This document shows, piece by piece, positions 1-11,780 of a stretch of 64,000 bases of DNA (positions are counted from its first letter, which is position 1; each line of letters starts with the position of its first letter). Origin of the DNA: Acanthornis magna. Lineage: Eukaryota > Chordata > Aves > Passeriformes > Acanthizidae. A program made the position numbers and the translations under genes. The notes beneath the pieces were generated by a model. It made no database searches. It was not told the DNA's origin and was given only the letters and a program-made list of their open reading frames with translations. The stretch lies in assembly GCA_036785705.1 (NCBI GenBank), contig JAWUZG010000018.1:6483501-6547500 (forward strand), given 5' to 3'.

Positions 1-81
1 CACCTACTGCAGCAAGAACCATCACCCTCCACTCTGTACCATCGCTGCCTCTGCCAAAGCAAACACTGATCAGGCACTTAC
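1..81 (-). other. MAN2B2: MAN2B2 intron 6, partial
   Basis: This stretch starts at the consensus donor GTAAGTGCC that follows exon 6 and runs off the window. It contains no recognisable coding sequence or repeat. Confidence 0.8.
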
Positions 82-259
82 CCACGGCCACAAGACGTCA
101 CCTGTCCGGAACCAGGCTGCTCTCTCCTTGATGTTTGCCACCATGGTTTGTGCATACTGGTGGAGATTAGCATCTGTAACAGGGAGACTCATGTTTGGAT
201 AAACACCATCTTTTGGTGGATCGGGGAAAGTTGCAAATCCATTCCAAAAAAACCCTGAC
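82..259 (-). CDS. MAN2B2: MAN2B2 coding exon 6 (last exon in window)
   Basis: This exon encodes residues 225-283 after completing Arg224. It reads [19 protein letters not shown], then [18 protein letters not shown], and ends [14 protein letters not shown]. The [15 protein letters not shown] block and the terminal VLWPW are MAN2B2 hallmarks, and the next residues in the family are GCDKQFF. An N-glycosylation sequon (NMS) lies near residue 246. The acceptor is CTGCTTAG|G and the donor is TGG|GTAAGT, near consensus. The rest of the gene, roughly 700 residues in the family, continues beyond position 1 of the window. Confidence 0.92.
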
Positions 260-1275
260 CTAAGCAGAAGCAGAAAGCAACAAGCTATAAACAGGATTTA
301 CCCAACTGGGAAGAACACATCCAAAGGTGCTGGTATAAAATGTACACACACAGGGAATAAGAGGTAAAAAAATTCAGTTTATATTCATTGCTAGTATTTA
401 GGTTTAAGTATTTATTTGGGGGTGGAGGTCGGGGGAAGATTCTCCAGTTTTCTTTCAACACTGTGCAACTTTTCAAGTTCCTGCTGCTTGCTGGCATAGA
501 ACAAAGAAATCATAGGACAAACCAGCAAGCTTTGTACTAATGAAGATGTTCCCCCAAGTTGACTTCATTTTCAAAGAGTATTTTACTGGATAAGCCAGTA
601 AGCAAAATAAAGTTTACAAAAGTTCTCAGATTTCTTTATGAAATAAATGAAAAATTTTAGTTGCTTTAGTTCATACACAGACAATATACACAATCTCAGC
701 TGAAGATAATGCTGAAAATCTCCCATAGAAAATCAATTAGCAATAGCCAAGTCGCAAATGAGCTTCCTGGAGTTTTAAAATCTTTACTTCCAGGCAGAGA
801 AAAAAGACCCCAGTCCTACTTTGGACTTTTTTTTTTTTTTTTTACAGCAATTAATTAGTTTCACATTTTTATTTAATTTTTTTTTAATAAGGACTGACAT
901 TGTAAGTGTCATGTATGTATTATACATAGATGAAAGCCATACCCATGTTTCAAGCCTCCTGGTGTAAGGAAACATTATTTTTCAAGTCTGTCAATATTTA
1001 GAGGTACTTTTAATGCCTGTCAGTAGTAAGTGTCACTTCTGAGAATTCACTTGTTAGGTACTGAGCAAACTTTATTTATTGCAGTGGAAAGCTGGGGATG
1101 CTTAATAATCCTTACTCAGATCTACAGAGTCTAGACATCTCCTTGACCTTCCACAGGTCAGGAAAAAGCAGTAGAATACTGTTGAAAGAAAACAGTCAAT
1201 GAAAATGCTTAAGTCCCAGTAACAAAAACTCTAAGAAGTAAACAACATTTCTGCATATTTGGGAAATCTTCGGAC
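260..1275 (-). other. MAN2B2: MAN2B2 intron 5
   Basis: Spacer between exons 6 and 5. It holds a 17-base T run at 827-843, which may be an old retroposon tail. No gene or dated transposon is recognisable. Confidence 0.8.
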
Positions 1276-1391
1276 CTGTTTGAAAAAGGTAATTGCGATG
1301 GAGTACAGTAGCTGTATTGATCCATGACATGGGTGAAGATCTCCTGTGTTTTGGATAAGGAAGGAGAGCCCTGCCATACAAACTGAAGCTT
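1276..1391 (-). CDS. MAN2B2: MAN2B2 coding exon 5
   Basis: This exon encodes residues 186-223: [19 protein letters not shown], then [19 protein letters not shown], plus two bases of Arg224. The LQFVWxGSPSLS and HxMDQYSYC blocks are characteristic of MAN2B2. The acceptor is TTTTCCAG|AAG and the donor is ACAG|GTCCGA, which is weaker than average at +4 and +5. The two trailing bases AG join G of exon 6 to give Arg. Other frames across this span are open but are not the gene. Confidence 0.9.
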
Positions 1392-2641
1392 CTGGAAAAC
1401 AAAAAAGGTAAGAAACCATTACCCTTGACTTGCACACAAATACATCATTAACAACTTAATACTTCAGAGCTCCCATCTTCCCTTCCACCACTTTTAATAC
1501 TTTTAAGTGCTTTTTCTGAAGCCCAGCCAATGGTACCCCAGGCAAGGTCACACACTATATATAGGAGGCCACATCAGTGCCTCTTTCCATCAGAATTGAT
1601 GGAGAAGGAGAGGAGGCAGCACACTGCCAGCATACTAAAATCAGAGATAAGCCTGGCTTATCACAGCCATTACACCTCACTTGTTTCAGTGGAAGTTGAA
1701 CACCTGTAAGACAGAAAAGATCCAGATGTAGTCTGATCGCACTGTACTTAGTGGGAATCAATGTTAAACCATTTGAAGTAGAGTTTTACTGTTTTGGAAG
1801 CCTTTGGACTGTTACAGGCCAGAAAGAAAAAAACTAGCTGGGAAAAGACTGTCAAAAGCTCATAGAAGATTTTAACAGAAAGGAAGTACTGCAATTCATT
1901 GCAAACACAAGGTGGTAGGTCCTGGCTTCACTAAATTCAACATGAATTCTGCTGTCTTCTTCAGAGACACTTGAGTTCTACCCAAGATTCATAAAAACTG
2001 CCTAGTGCCCCAAACACTGTAGTGAAAGACTCTTATTTTCACATAATGTAGTGAGGAAAACTAATGACAGACCAGGGTCCAACACTGTGATATAAAAAGC
2101 ATTTACTGTGTATGGGACACCGTGTGTTAGAAAGCAGAACATGAAAAAAACCCTGAATTCAGCAAAACCACGATTAGCTGCCACTTTAACTGACCTACTA
2201 TTATTAATTTTACAGGTACAAATAAATGTTCCAAGCCTGAAAACACCGTGCCCAAACATACATGTTACACTTTAAAACAGTTTACATAAAACCCAACAGA
2301 TCCAAGACCTTCTCAGGGAAAGCTGAAACTCCTTCTAGATGTCTCCAGTTCAAACAATCCTAATTCAATGGCCATTTAGACTTGCCCATCTGCCCCCATT
2401 TTGTGCCTTCTTGAGGCTAGACTACATTTTATAGTTGACCAGAAGTCACAAAGACATTAACTGACCATATAACATAGATTTAATAAGTTTCACCATTACC
2501 ACATGCAATCAGCACATCACTTTTAGAGAAGAAATACCTACATTTTCTTGCACAGATGAGAGATATTCTTATCTGAATGTCATGGTTTATATTACTGTAA
2601 GTAGAGGCCAGCAATGGTTTCATTCCTAAGGGTATTTTTAC
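1392..2641 (-). other. MAN2B2: MAN2B2 intron 4
   Basis: Spacer between exons 5 and 4, bounded by valid GT and AG ends on the minus strand. AT-rich, with no repeat, RNA gene or coding segment that I recognise. Confidence 0.8.
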
Positions 2642-2814
2642 CTTGTTTTTCTGCATGTCAGCCTTCAGATCATAGTCAATACGAGAAATGAGATGAGCAT
2701 TGAAACCAGCCAGAGCAAAAAGAGTCGGTGTCGTAGCAGAAGCTCCAAAAGGATCAACATGCCAAGAAAACTGAGGCCTGAACCCAAAGGTTTCGTACAA
2801 AAATCCATGACCCT
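2642..2814 (-). CDS. MAN2B2: MAN2B2 coding exon 4 (catalytic nucleophile)
   Basis: This exon encodes residues 128-185 of the catalytic domain: [20 protein letters not shown], then [18 protein letters not shown] and a SRIDYDL segment, ending MQKNK. The WHVDPFGAS motif holds the expected nucleophile of GH38 enzymes, Asp148 in this numbering. The acceptor is TTGCAG|AGGG and the donor is AAG|GTAAAA, leaving phase 0. Of all exons here this one has the highest family similarity and is the anchor for naming the gene MAN2B2 rather than MAN2B1 or a Golgi mannosidase II. It is intact. Confidence 0.95.
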
Positions 2815-3496
2815 CTGCAATGCAAAATTTATTCAAGTTAGGAACACTTCTAAAAGTCAATTTCGTAAGTTTAATAGGAATGTAGTGTTATAGATAAGCA
2901 CTTAAAGGATAGCTTCTCGATGATGTTTTCCAAAGCATTCAAAGTTTCAGGAATTTAATCATTCACACCAAAACGTTTCATACTGATAATGTTTATTTTG
3001 CCATGCCAAATATAACTTGTTAACATTATAAAAGATGAAAAACAAAAAGGACTTGTGATTAGAGACAGGCCTGGGAAAAAGTACATAGATACAGGTTGGA
3101 GACTGCATGAAAACAACAACACAGGGTTTAGTTTAGGTTTGCTCAAATCATAAAACCTATTCTCAGAAAATTCCAGTCTCATATTACTGACAAAGCGACA
3201 GGGAAGCAAGCCATCCACTAAACAGAACTAGCATGAATATGATTATCAGTCATATGAAAAGAAAAATGCCAAGGGTTCACAGAGATCTTGATACAAGATG
3301 TCATTTTCAACTAATGTTACTGATTTAGTTACTAATGTTACTAATATAGAAATGAGTTTTGAAAAAAGAAACCCCCCAACTAGAAAGCCCAGATGATAGA
3401 ATAAACCCAGAAAAATCATTTAAATCAAACCATGAGGAAAGCAGTAGATTTTATTTGGAACTTTCTCTAGGTATATCACTCTAGGATACTCATAAT

Positions 3497-3521
3497 AAAA
3501 AAAAAAAAAAAAAAAAAAAAA
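3497..3521. repeat. poly(A) run of 25
   Basis: An uninterrupted run of 25 adenines inside MAN2B2 intron 3. It could be a simple microsatellite or the tail of an unrecognised retroposon; no target duplication was identified. Confidence 0.85.
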
Positions 3522-4994
3522 GGAAGAAGGAAATTGCAGATCATTATTTTGTAGTTACAGAATTATGCTCAGAACTATTTGAAAATACAATCATATCTTC
3601 CCTGGTTTGGAATAACTCCATTTCAAATTTTAATATCACATTTGAATATGTGAGGTTGCAAGGCCTCTTTTCACTTCATCTTTTCCATGGTTAATGTCTT
3701 CCCTAGCTAAAATATTCACAATGTGTTTAAGTATTCTGACGGAGGCATATTTGAAGCAGAGTTTTCTAGGTTTCTCCAAAACACTGAAAGCCTGGACAGA
3801 CAGTAGAAGACATGAAATGTGAACCCAAATGTCTACACTGGCTCTGTCTTCTCGACTTGAACTCCACACAATCCAAGGATACTTTTTTCCTTTTTTATGT
3901 ACACAAACTGAGCAGAGTGCTTTCAAGAAAAACAAATGAGAATTTTAAAATACTTCAACACATTTGTTCCTGATGAATAAATAACCAAACCTGAAATTTC
4001 TTTTTTAGAATAAATATTATGTTTACACAGAATGAAATGTTAAATTAAAAATAATGTCTTTTTCAGCTAACTCCAAAGAATAGAAAAGCTGTGTTTGTGT
4101 TTAACAGAAGAACCCTTCCATCATTATTAGTATTTTATTCTGAACCAAAGCCCTTGGTTCAGTGTTCTGAGCCCACGAAGCAACCTTTAAACCTTTAAAG
4201 GAGTCAGGTGAGAGAAAAAAAAATTCACCTCCCCTCCTCCCCTTGGCCAGAGTGCACTGAGGTACAGAAGCAGCTGCTAACCCTGTGCCTCTGATAAACT
4301 CTGGCAAACAAGGAGCAAGGCCAGCGGTGCTGTGCACTCAGATTCAGAAAACAATAGAAGCATTTTCTGTCCCTTTCCTCTCCCATGCAGAAACCTGCCC
4401 AGAGCATAGCCCTGGAGCAGGCAGGGTTTCTATCAGCCATGGCAGCTGGTGCTAATTCATCCCCTCCCTGCTCCTCCCTCGTGGCATATCACAGACATCT
4501 CCAGCACAGGGGCGGCATCAGTTATCCTGATTCTGTTTGCATTAACCAGACAAACCCAGGTCCTGACAGACTCTTTAAACCCTCAGATGGACAGGTGTAA
4601 CACACAAACAGCTCGATGCAGAAGCTAGAAGACTAAAATGACAAATAGTGCATCTCTCAGAATGATGCACTTATTTCTACCAGGAGATTATGATAATGAT
4701 TACAGATTGGGTTTTTTTCATCAAGTAAGTCTTTCAACTAATTTTACTTGACCTCAGTGGCATTCCATGGCCCTCACTCTGCAGAAGACCTTGCCTAAAC
4801 AATACAACTTCCCCATACTCTGAATTGCTACCAGGTATTTTCTTGAAGTGTTTCATACCTTCAATTTCACCATAACTATCGTCCCAGGAACTTAAGCTCT
4901 CAAACACACACATGCAAAAGGCCTCTGCCCCTAACAAGTTTATACCTGACAAACCAGCTTTTGGTAACCTTTGTGCTTGCTGCAGAACTGGGGG

Positions 4995-5051
4995 GTTTTT
5001 TTGTTTGGTTGGTTTTTTTGGGTTTTTTTTTGGTTTTTTTTTTTTTTTTTT
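4995..5051. repeat. T-rich tract with G interruptions
   Basis: Runs of T separated by G or GG (TTTGGTTGG type), ending in about 18 consecutive T. It lies inside MAN2B2 intron 3. On the gene's strand it is an A-rich tract. Confidence 0.8.
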
Positions 5052-5224
5052 AATTAAAGATTTTATATTAATAACACACCAGCAAGTGAAAAGTAAGAAA
5101 TGCCTTCATCAGTTCTTAAGAAGTCAGAAAATAATAGCAATTTTGGAGTGCAAAAATAAAAAAAACCCCAAAATCGCTAAGGTTGTAACAATGAAAAATA
5201 AAAGTCAAATGCAAATATGCATAC

Positions 5225-5330
5225 CCGTCAACTGTAAAATTTGATCATCAATTAGTGTTACAGCTTCATCATGCATCACTTGCCCTCCAATGACAAATTC
5301 CAGTCGTCCCTCCTGAAGCAACTGATGGAC
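5225..5330 (-). CDS. MAN2B2: MAN2B2 coding exon 3
   Basis: This exon gives residues 93-127 plus the first base of codon 128. It reads [17 protein letters not shown], then VMHDEAVT and DDQILQLT, all typical of MAN2B2 and of the GH38 catalytic domain. The acceptor is ATTGTAG and the donor is ACGG|GTATGC. The leftover G joins AG from exon 4 to make Glu128. No frame break is seen. The exon matches the family in length and lies in the expected order between exons 2 and 4. Confidence 0.92.
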
Positions 5331-8300
5331 CTACAATATTGAAATTAAGACACAGAACATAAGCATCATTTCGGTCTTGTCCAAAAAGGCTGCAGATGCA
5401 TCTGATATCACAGCACATTACCTAGACACAACATTTGTCAAGAAGGCATCTGGGACAAAAGGTGGGATAAAAGGCCGTCTGTACTGAGTGCTATCTAAAG
5501 GAGAATAAGGGGGGAAAAAGCATTCCAATGCTCCGCACGGTGCATTGATTTATCCAGCTTACACTGAAACCAGGTACCAGGAACAAAGGATGACACTGAC
5601 CTTTTGGTGCTCCTCAGCAGTGCTGTTACGGTGCCTTTTTATGCCGCCTGAACACCAGACACTGCACAGGCAGCAGCCTGTAATCCTGCCTCAAGGCAGC
5701 TAGAGCTGGAGGATTAAAACAGAGGATACTAAAGCTTCTCCCAAAATCTTCCTCCTGCTGCATCCAGCTTGGCTTAGGGAAGGCACTTGGTGGCTGGATG
5801 AGGGAGCAATATGCAACTCCTTGCAAGCAGCAATGGAGCCCCAGGCAAGCAGTAATATTCAGGCTGCCAGGGTTTCCTTTAGTTGGAAACCGAGATCTGT
5901 GGGATCCAGGAGAGACAGAGTGTGTCATCACACCGTGGCCATAAACATCTCTCCTCTACTCCCTGTGCAGCTATCTTGCCTTTGGGGCACAGACAAGCTG
6001 CTCAACTTGTGACTGACAGAAGGCTTTATTAAGAAATAGCTACTCCACGGGTTTGCCTGCCTGAATAACCCAGTGCTAACCTTAATTTCTGGTCATTTTC
6101 CTAGTTTAAAAACTGTCAGCATATTACAACCTGCTTGACTTTTGGTGGTGGCTTTTTTCGGGGGGTGTTGGGTATTTTTGTGGGGGGGGAGTTTAATTTC
6201 AGCTACTAGAAACAACAGGTATGCTGACAAGTACAATTTTCAGCAAACGCTGGGTAAGTGGAGGGTGGTGTTTGGAGGGCAGACAGAATAGTCTATGTCC
6301 CTTTCTAAAAGTGTTAGGAGTCTTCTGGTTTATTTCAGTTACTTCACTAGAAATCCAGAGATATCTCAAACTTCCAATAAGTAAAGTTTATGTAAATATG
6401 TACTTTAATCCTCATCTATTTTTTTTTTAAATCTGTCATGTAGAATGCCATTTTCAGAGCTATTATGTTTATTTTCCCAGGAACCTTCAGTGTCTACTCA
6501 GATAGGATGCCAGATTGTCAATTTTGATTATAATCATTTCTCTCCTTCACAATGTTGTGAAAACGCTTCAGGGCTCAGCATTCCTAAATTAGTTCCAGCC
6601 GACTGTGGTGACTGATTAGCATGCTGGGAGACCAGATAACTGATATCTGGTGTCAGCACAGAACTGGCCCTGACCTACATGAAAATCATCTGTGATTATT
6701 GTTCCCCATTTGGATGGGTGTCCAAAATATACCTCTGATCCAAACTTGGGGCCACAGAAATGTTTTTTTAATCAAAGTTTTGCGGAACCACTGAGAGGCT
6801 GGAAACACAAGAAAAATAACTCGAGTAATTGAAATAATATCCAATCTCCCTCCTCCCAGAAAAAGAAAATAGTATCTGTAAGGACAAGCTCTTTTTCTGA
6901 TCAGAAGGGAGCAAAAGGAAGGGGGAATGGAGGAAACAGATGCAGTGGTACTATAAGCAGCAGGCTGCTATAGTGTTGGAACATATCTGTGATCCTTGGG
7001 ACCTCACTACAATCTTTACATCAACTCACGCCTACAAACCAGACAGAAGTGGCTACACATCTTATTTTTCCCCGAGCTAAAGCACCCAGACATCAACCCA
7101 GGGTAAGGAGGTACACACAAGAAAATTCTGTGTAAATAACATGTACTAAGAACTACAAGGTTCTTATCTGGCTGAATACTGCTGCAGTATATTTCACTCT
7201 TACACATTCTCTAGTCTGAGTTGAAAAACAAGCTTCTATACCCAGGCCATACCTTTTACTAGTTTTTAATGCTATAGTTCCAATCCAAAGGAGACATTTC
7301 AAAACAAACTAAAAATGAAATCCTGTATTCCAAGCAAACCACTAAATGAAGAAAAAAAAAAAAAAAAGGAAAATTAAAACCAGAATGCCTGCATTACAGA
7401 AAATCATTAATACTAGAGTTCAAGTGGAAAAAGCAGGGCAGTAACCAGAGTGACCTAATTTCAGGGACCAATATTTTCAACTCGCTAATGTTAAAAACAT
7501 ATAATTTATCTGCAAATTAGAGATTCAATGTTAGACACACAGGTTTCAGAGGAATTTCATTTTAACCATTTTAATTTTGAGAGAAGAAACTATAAAGTAA
7601 CTAGAGAACTGACTATAAAACACATAAAAGCAACAATTACAAATAATTAGGCTAGGAAATTAAAGCCTGAATCATAGGTACTAATTTTTGCACTGCCAAG
7701 GTCAAATGTGACACACATTATTTTTCTGGATTCCACATAATAGCAGGAGTATTTATTAGAAACGTGGGCCTTGACTTTATATTTGGATGATAGCAGCATA
7801 AGATACTTGAAATAAGATCAACTCACCTTTGAAAGTTAGAGGACTTTTCTGTCCTTCTACAAAGCAGTTCCTATGCTATTTTCTTCCCCACTTACAGGAC
7901 AGTTTTCTAATTTAAAAAATCTACAAGAAATTGTCCTACAATAGGCAAGTATGGGCAGAGAGCCCCCACAAAAACAGCAAACTGCCTAAACCCAGCAAAA
8001 TCTCTCATGCAAAGATCAGCTGTGCACAGGCTGTTATTTGAATACTGAACATAACAGATGATTCAGAATTCAGTGAAGGACTATGTTAAAAAACCCAAAA
8101 AGCAGACAAAAAGTATTTTTACATGATGCTTCAAACATCTATAACTTAAAAAAAACTGAAATGTAAGGAACTGCAAGTAATATGTTATTGTTGTTTGGAC
8201 CCTGGTAACAAAACAGACCACGGAGCTCTGAATGAGTACCCATGGGAAGCTGCACCTGCACAGTCTTTAGTTTTAGGATCCAAAACAAACATCTGCACTG

Positions 8301-8871
8301 CAATGCAACACACAACCAGCTGCTAGCCTACCAGTCCAGTCCTTGATTCAGCATGTTTGTTTCATGCCAGAGGGAAGAAGAAGTGACAAAACTTCAGGGT
8401 GACTTTACTAGAAAAAAATCATTGAATCTACAGTCACTGCTTTGCTGTACGATCCTTGTTTGCAAATGGCAGGCTTTTGAGCAGTATTTAACTGGAAAGA
8501 ACAAAAAGTTCCTTCTTGTGAGCAGTGTTAGGTGTCAGATGTTTTAACAGATATTGATGCAGTCTGCTTCAGATTCACCCACATCTTAAAGTAGCATGCC
8601 CCCAGATAAGTAAGTCTCCAATGAAATAAGAACTGCAAAGTGTAAAAAATCTTCAGTGCAAAGGTTACTACCTCCTACTACTCTAATCTATAGCTGGGGT
8701 TTAACCTTTTGCAACTGCCTTTAGAGGTAAGGTCCTTTAAGTACTAGATTCAGAGACAGCTAACACAAGATCTGGGTAAAAAGCAAATAGTGAAGTACTT
8801 TGCCCCTGTTTGTCCCCTGAAAAGAGTGTGAATTCTTTGTTAGCAAGAAGCATGGCTCCAGTGCAATTTAC
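5331..8871 (-). other. MAN2B2: MAN2B2 intron 2
   Basis: Spacer between exons 3 and 2, about 3.5 kb. It contains G-rich patches near 6160-6190 and an A run near 7351. No LINE, LTR or coding segment is recognisable. Confidence 0.8.
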
Positions 8872-9018
8872 CTGCTGCTTCTGCGTATCTGTGGCCACCA
8901 TATCCCACCAGAGTCGAAAGAATTCCTGCTCCACTGCAATAAATTTGCGCTGTTTTCCTTTCATTAGCTCTTCTATAACAGTTGTGTAGACATTTGCTGC
9001 GTAAGCATGCATACTTTC
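8872..9018 (-). CDS. MAN2B2: MAN2B2 coding exon 2
   Basis: This exon supplies residues 44-92 of the GH38 alpha-mannosidase, beginning [14 protein letters not shown] and ending TDTQKQQ. It includes the [14 protein letters not shown] stretch that is strongly conserved in MAN2B2. The acceptor is a pyrimidine-rich TTTCTTTCAG and the donor is CAG|GTAAAT. Length is 147 bases with both ends in phase 0, so it joins exon 1 and exon 3 cleanly. No stop or frameshift is seen. Confidence 0.93.
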
Positions 9019-11330
9019 CTGAAAGAAAAAAATGTAAATAAGCTCTGCTTTGCCTGTATTAAAAGGGCTGTTTTAAACACTCATTGGGCTTGAAAAGAGA
9101 GAGCTCAGAAACCTCACATTTGCTGCACACTTCCTTTTGAACCTCAGAAATATCGAGCTCTGACTATATAAAGCCTTTGGCCCTTCAGAATACATCCTCC
9201 TGACTGGGGACTTGTCTAGATCAAGGTGTAGCTTCTCCCAAGACCAGCACCAATATGGCCTTTCTTTTTGACATACTGGGAACAGCTTACCCGGCTCCTC
9301 ATTGCTCACCTTAAATCACTGATGCAATGAATGATAAGACTTTGCACCAACATCGTTAAAAACCACATATGCACACTTTATTCTCCCATTCCAGCTCTTC
9401 TTTTGATGGCCTGAATTACCAGAATTGCTTCTTCAGAGCAAGGATGACTCTGTGCTGTGCATTACCAGTACAATACAGTGATTCACATACTGTAAATTAT
9501 ACTATTATGAAAAATAACTCTATTTTGCTTGATGTTTTAGGATAGAGTAAAACCAAGCTGGTAAAGGAATCTTAGAATGAGTTCAACTGCTGACACAGAA
9601 ACAGCAGTGAAAGTGTGAGTTTTTGTGCATCTACCCTATCTGGCTCCTAAAGACACCTCTATTCCAGAATGAGGCCTATGGACTTTCACTGCAATGCAAA
9701 TATGACATCTACATCCATCAAATAACCTACCACACTGTTATATCCTATGATATGGTATCAAATGATACGGTATCAAATTCACAACAGCATGTTAATTTGA
9801 AGTTGTGCACACAAAGAGACACATTTTATACACTTACCTCGACCAGAACAACTTCTGTTGACCAGACCCAGTGTTCCACCTTTTACTTAATTTTAAAGTG
9901 ATAGAGAATGTCTAAAGACAACAGCCAGCATCCTAGGGTTTCCTGAAATGTCTGTCTTTTCTTGCAACAAAGTTATCTGCACTTTATAGGACAGTTATTT
10001 TACACTAACCATAACAATTATCTACTTAAAGTAGTGGTACTTAAGAACACACAGCACAAATTGTACATCTTAATGTGGTTGACATATAGATCTCGTCCCA
10101 CAGAAAAACTAATGGACGTGATATGCAAAACATGAATCCAGTTACAATTTAGATAAATTTCCTACATGGACATCACCATTTGAAATAAGGAGATGAGGTA
10201 ATTCAAATCAGAAATTAACTTTTCCTGAACCCTTGCTTTCCACAACAGAAATCCAGCCATCTTTGTAAAAATGCTCATGCCATTAAAAAAGGGAAAACAT
10301 TTGAGTGTAGGAGGAATGGCTTAAAATACTGTTGTGTTTTCCTAAATAATTTCTTCCTCAATTATTTTTCCATTGGTCCATATGGGTTTTTAAAAATCAA
10401 GATTATTAGATACTTTATACAATGTGAAATTTTAACTAAGGATTTTAAGTTTTAGTTTTGTGTTCTCTTATGCAATTTCTGAGTATGAGTTTGAAATATT
10501 AGAGGTGAAATTCATTAATCTTTCCTAAAAAGGGGAGACAAAATACGTGCGCGACAGAGATACCTGGGTGAGCCATTAGATCTTTTTTATTAGTTAGGCC
10601 TAATTCCATATCAGTCTAGTGAAGTATCCACCACATCTTTCATACATAAACGAAAAAAAATTTATCCTAGTGAAGAAGAATTCAGGAACTAGGATTTTGG
10701 CTAACAAATATAAAAGTATCAATGCCCCACCTGATTTATTTTGCTCCGCAATCTACATCTCATGTATTTAGCAAAAATTACTTTGCTAGTATACTTCAGC
10801 TCCAGGGGTTGAAGTAGGCTCCAACCTCACCCCAGCCATCGAGGACCTGGGATTCTGCTCTCCACTCTTAAGAAATGACAGAAAGTTTTCCTGGGGTTTT
10901 GGCTTCATAACAACCTAAAGACCATGAAAATCTGCCACATGATCAAAGCCCCATCAAACAGAACTAAGACTTTCCTTAAAATAAAAAGAAAAAAAAAAAA
11001 AAAATCCATCAGGAGCATCCTGCAGAACACAGGCACCCACCAACGCACAGCTCAAGGGCACAGCTCCCAGGCTAACCCTGCCTCCTCCAAAGGAGGATCC
11101 CGAAACAGCAGGGGATGGAGGACACGCCAGGCCACACTCGGGGCAGGGGCTGCAGCGGCCGAGGCTTTGCGCGTTCCTCCGCAGGGAGCGGAGCCGCGGA
11201 GCCGCAGAGCCGCAGAGCCGCAGAGCCGCAGAGCCCCGGCCCCGCTCCGCGCCTCGGGCAGCCCTGCGAGCCCGAGGGCTCAGCCCCGGCCGCAGCAAAC
11301 CCGCCCGCCCCGAGCGGCGCCCCGGCCGAC
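9019..11330 (-). other. MAN2B2: MAN2B2 intron 1
   Basis: Spacer between exons 2 and 1. Most is AT-rich. The last 200 bases next to exon 1 belong to the promoter CpG island and include an 8-bp tandem repeat at 11191-11238. Long open frames in the GC-rich end are composition effects. Confidence 0.8.
11191..11238. repeat. 8-bp tandem repeat GAGCCGCA, about 6 copies
   Basis: Six consecutive units: GAGCCGCG, then four GAGCCGCA, then a diverged GAGCCCCG. It lies in the 5' end of MAN2B2 intron 1, within the CpG island, about 100 bases downstream of the exon 1 donor. Being multiples of 8, length changes would not matter for coding, since the tract is intronic. Confidence 0.85.
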
Positions 11331-11459
11331 CTGCACCGTGTACACCCAGCCGACGTCCATGTGGCTGTGGGCCACCACGAAGGCCCGCAGGTCGCCGCCG
11401 GCCCGCGGGAGGAGGGCGAGCAGCGGCAGCAGCAGCAGGAGGATGCGCGGGGCAGCCAT
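11331..11459 (-). CDS. MAN2B2: MAN2B2 coding exon 1 (signal peptide and zinc-site motif)
   Basis: This is the first coding exon of epididymis-type alpha-mannosidase 2B2, a glycoside hydrolase family 38 enzyme. The family member in mammals trims the core alpha-1,6-mannose during N-glycan breakdown in lysosomes and is also secreted. The 43 residues begin [20 protein letters not shown], a hydrophobic signal peptide probably cleaved near residue 22. They continue to [13 protein letters not shown], the family signature; by analogy with fly Golgi mannosidase II, His33 and Asp35 would bind the catalytic zinc. The start codon lies in GCCGCCATGG, a near-perfect Kozak context. The exon ends CAG|GTCGGC in phase 0 and joins exon 2 as VYTVQ|ESMHAY, as in other MAN2B2 proteins. 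Reading through the donor gives a stop after only 16 codons, so the exon is easy to miss in a plain ORF scan. Confidence 0.93.
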
Positions 11460-11742
11460 GGCGGCAGCGCTCCCGCCGCACTTCCGCGTCCCGCGGCACC
11501 GCCTCCCGCTACGGAATTAAAGAAATCAATCAATCACAAAGTGACAGGCGCTTCCTCTCGCACCGGCCGGTTTTGAGGCCCGAGGGGTGACTCCGCCTTA
11601 GCCCCGAGCTGCGCTGCGGGGGCGTGGGACGGAAAGCGCAGCTCCTGAGTGGCTCTGCTGATAATGCCGGAGCTGGTTTTGTGATAACGCTGGAATGCTC
11701 AGGGAGGCGCTGAGTTCTGCACCTTGGACACCGATAAAAAAA

Positions 11743-11780
11743 TTTTTTTTCTTTCTTTCTTTCTTTTTTTTTTTTTTTTT
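11743..11780. repeat. (CTTT)n / poly(T) microsatellite
   Basis: A run of T, then four CTTT-type units, then about 17 T. It sits about 300 bases upstream of the MAN2B2 start codon, just outside the CpG island. Confidence 0.85.

Larger units (their letters stand above)
2815..5224 (-). other. MAN2B2: MAN2B2 intron 3
   Basis: Spacer between exons 4 and 3. It includes a 25-base A run at 3497-3521 and a T-rich tract at 4995-5051. The segment 4200-4600 is richer in GC than the rest and open on both strands, but no protein family is recognisable. Confidence 0.8.
11120..11660. promoter_or_regulatory. MAN2B2: CpG island with MAN2B2 promoter
   Basis: GC- and CpG-rich DNA surrounds MAN2B2 exon 1 and drops sharply to AT-rich sequence on both sides. 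Upstream of the start codon, on the minus strand, is GCGGAAGTGCGG, an ETS-type motif common at TATA-less housekeeping promoters. An ATTGATTGATT repeat lies just farther upstream. No TATA box is evident. The exact transcription start cannot be read from the sequence. Confidence 0.75.

Noticed and set aside
10924..11576. Several long open frames of 153 to 198 codons on both strands around MAN2B2 exon 1
   Set aside because: They come from GC-rich sequence with few stop codons and from the 8-bp repeat, which yields EPQSRRA-type repeats. The real exon is in a different frame with a signal peptide, catalytic motif and splice donor.
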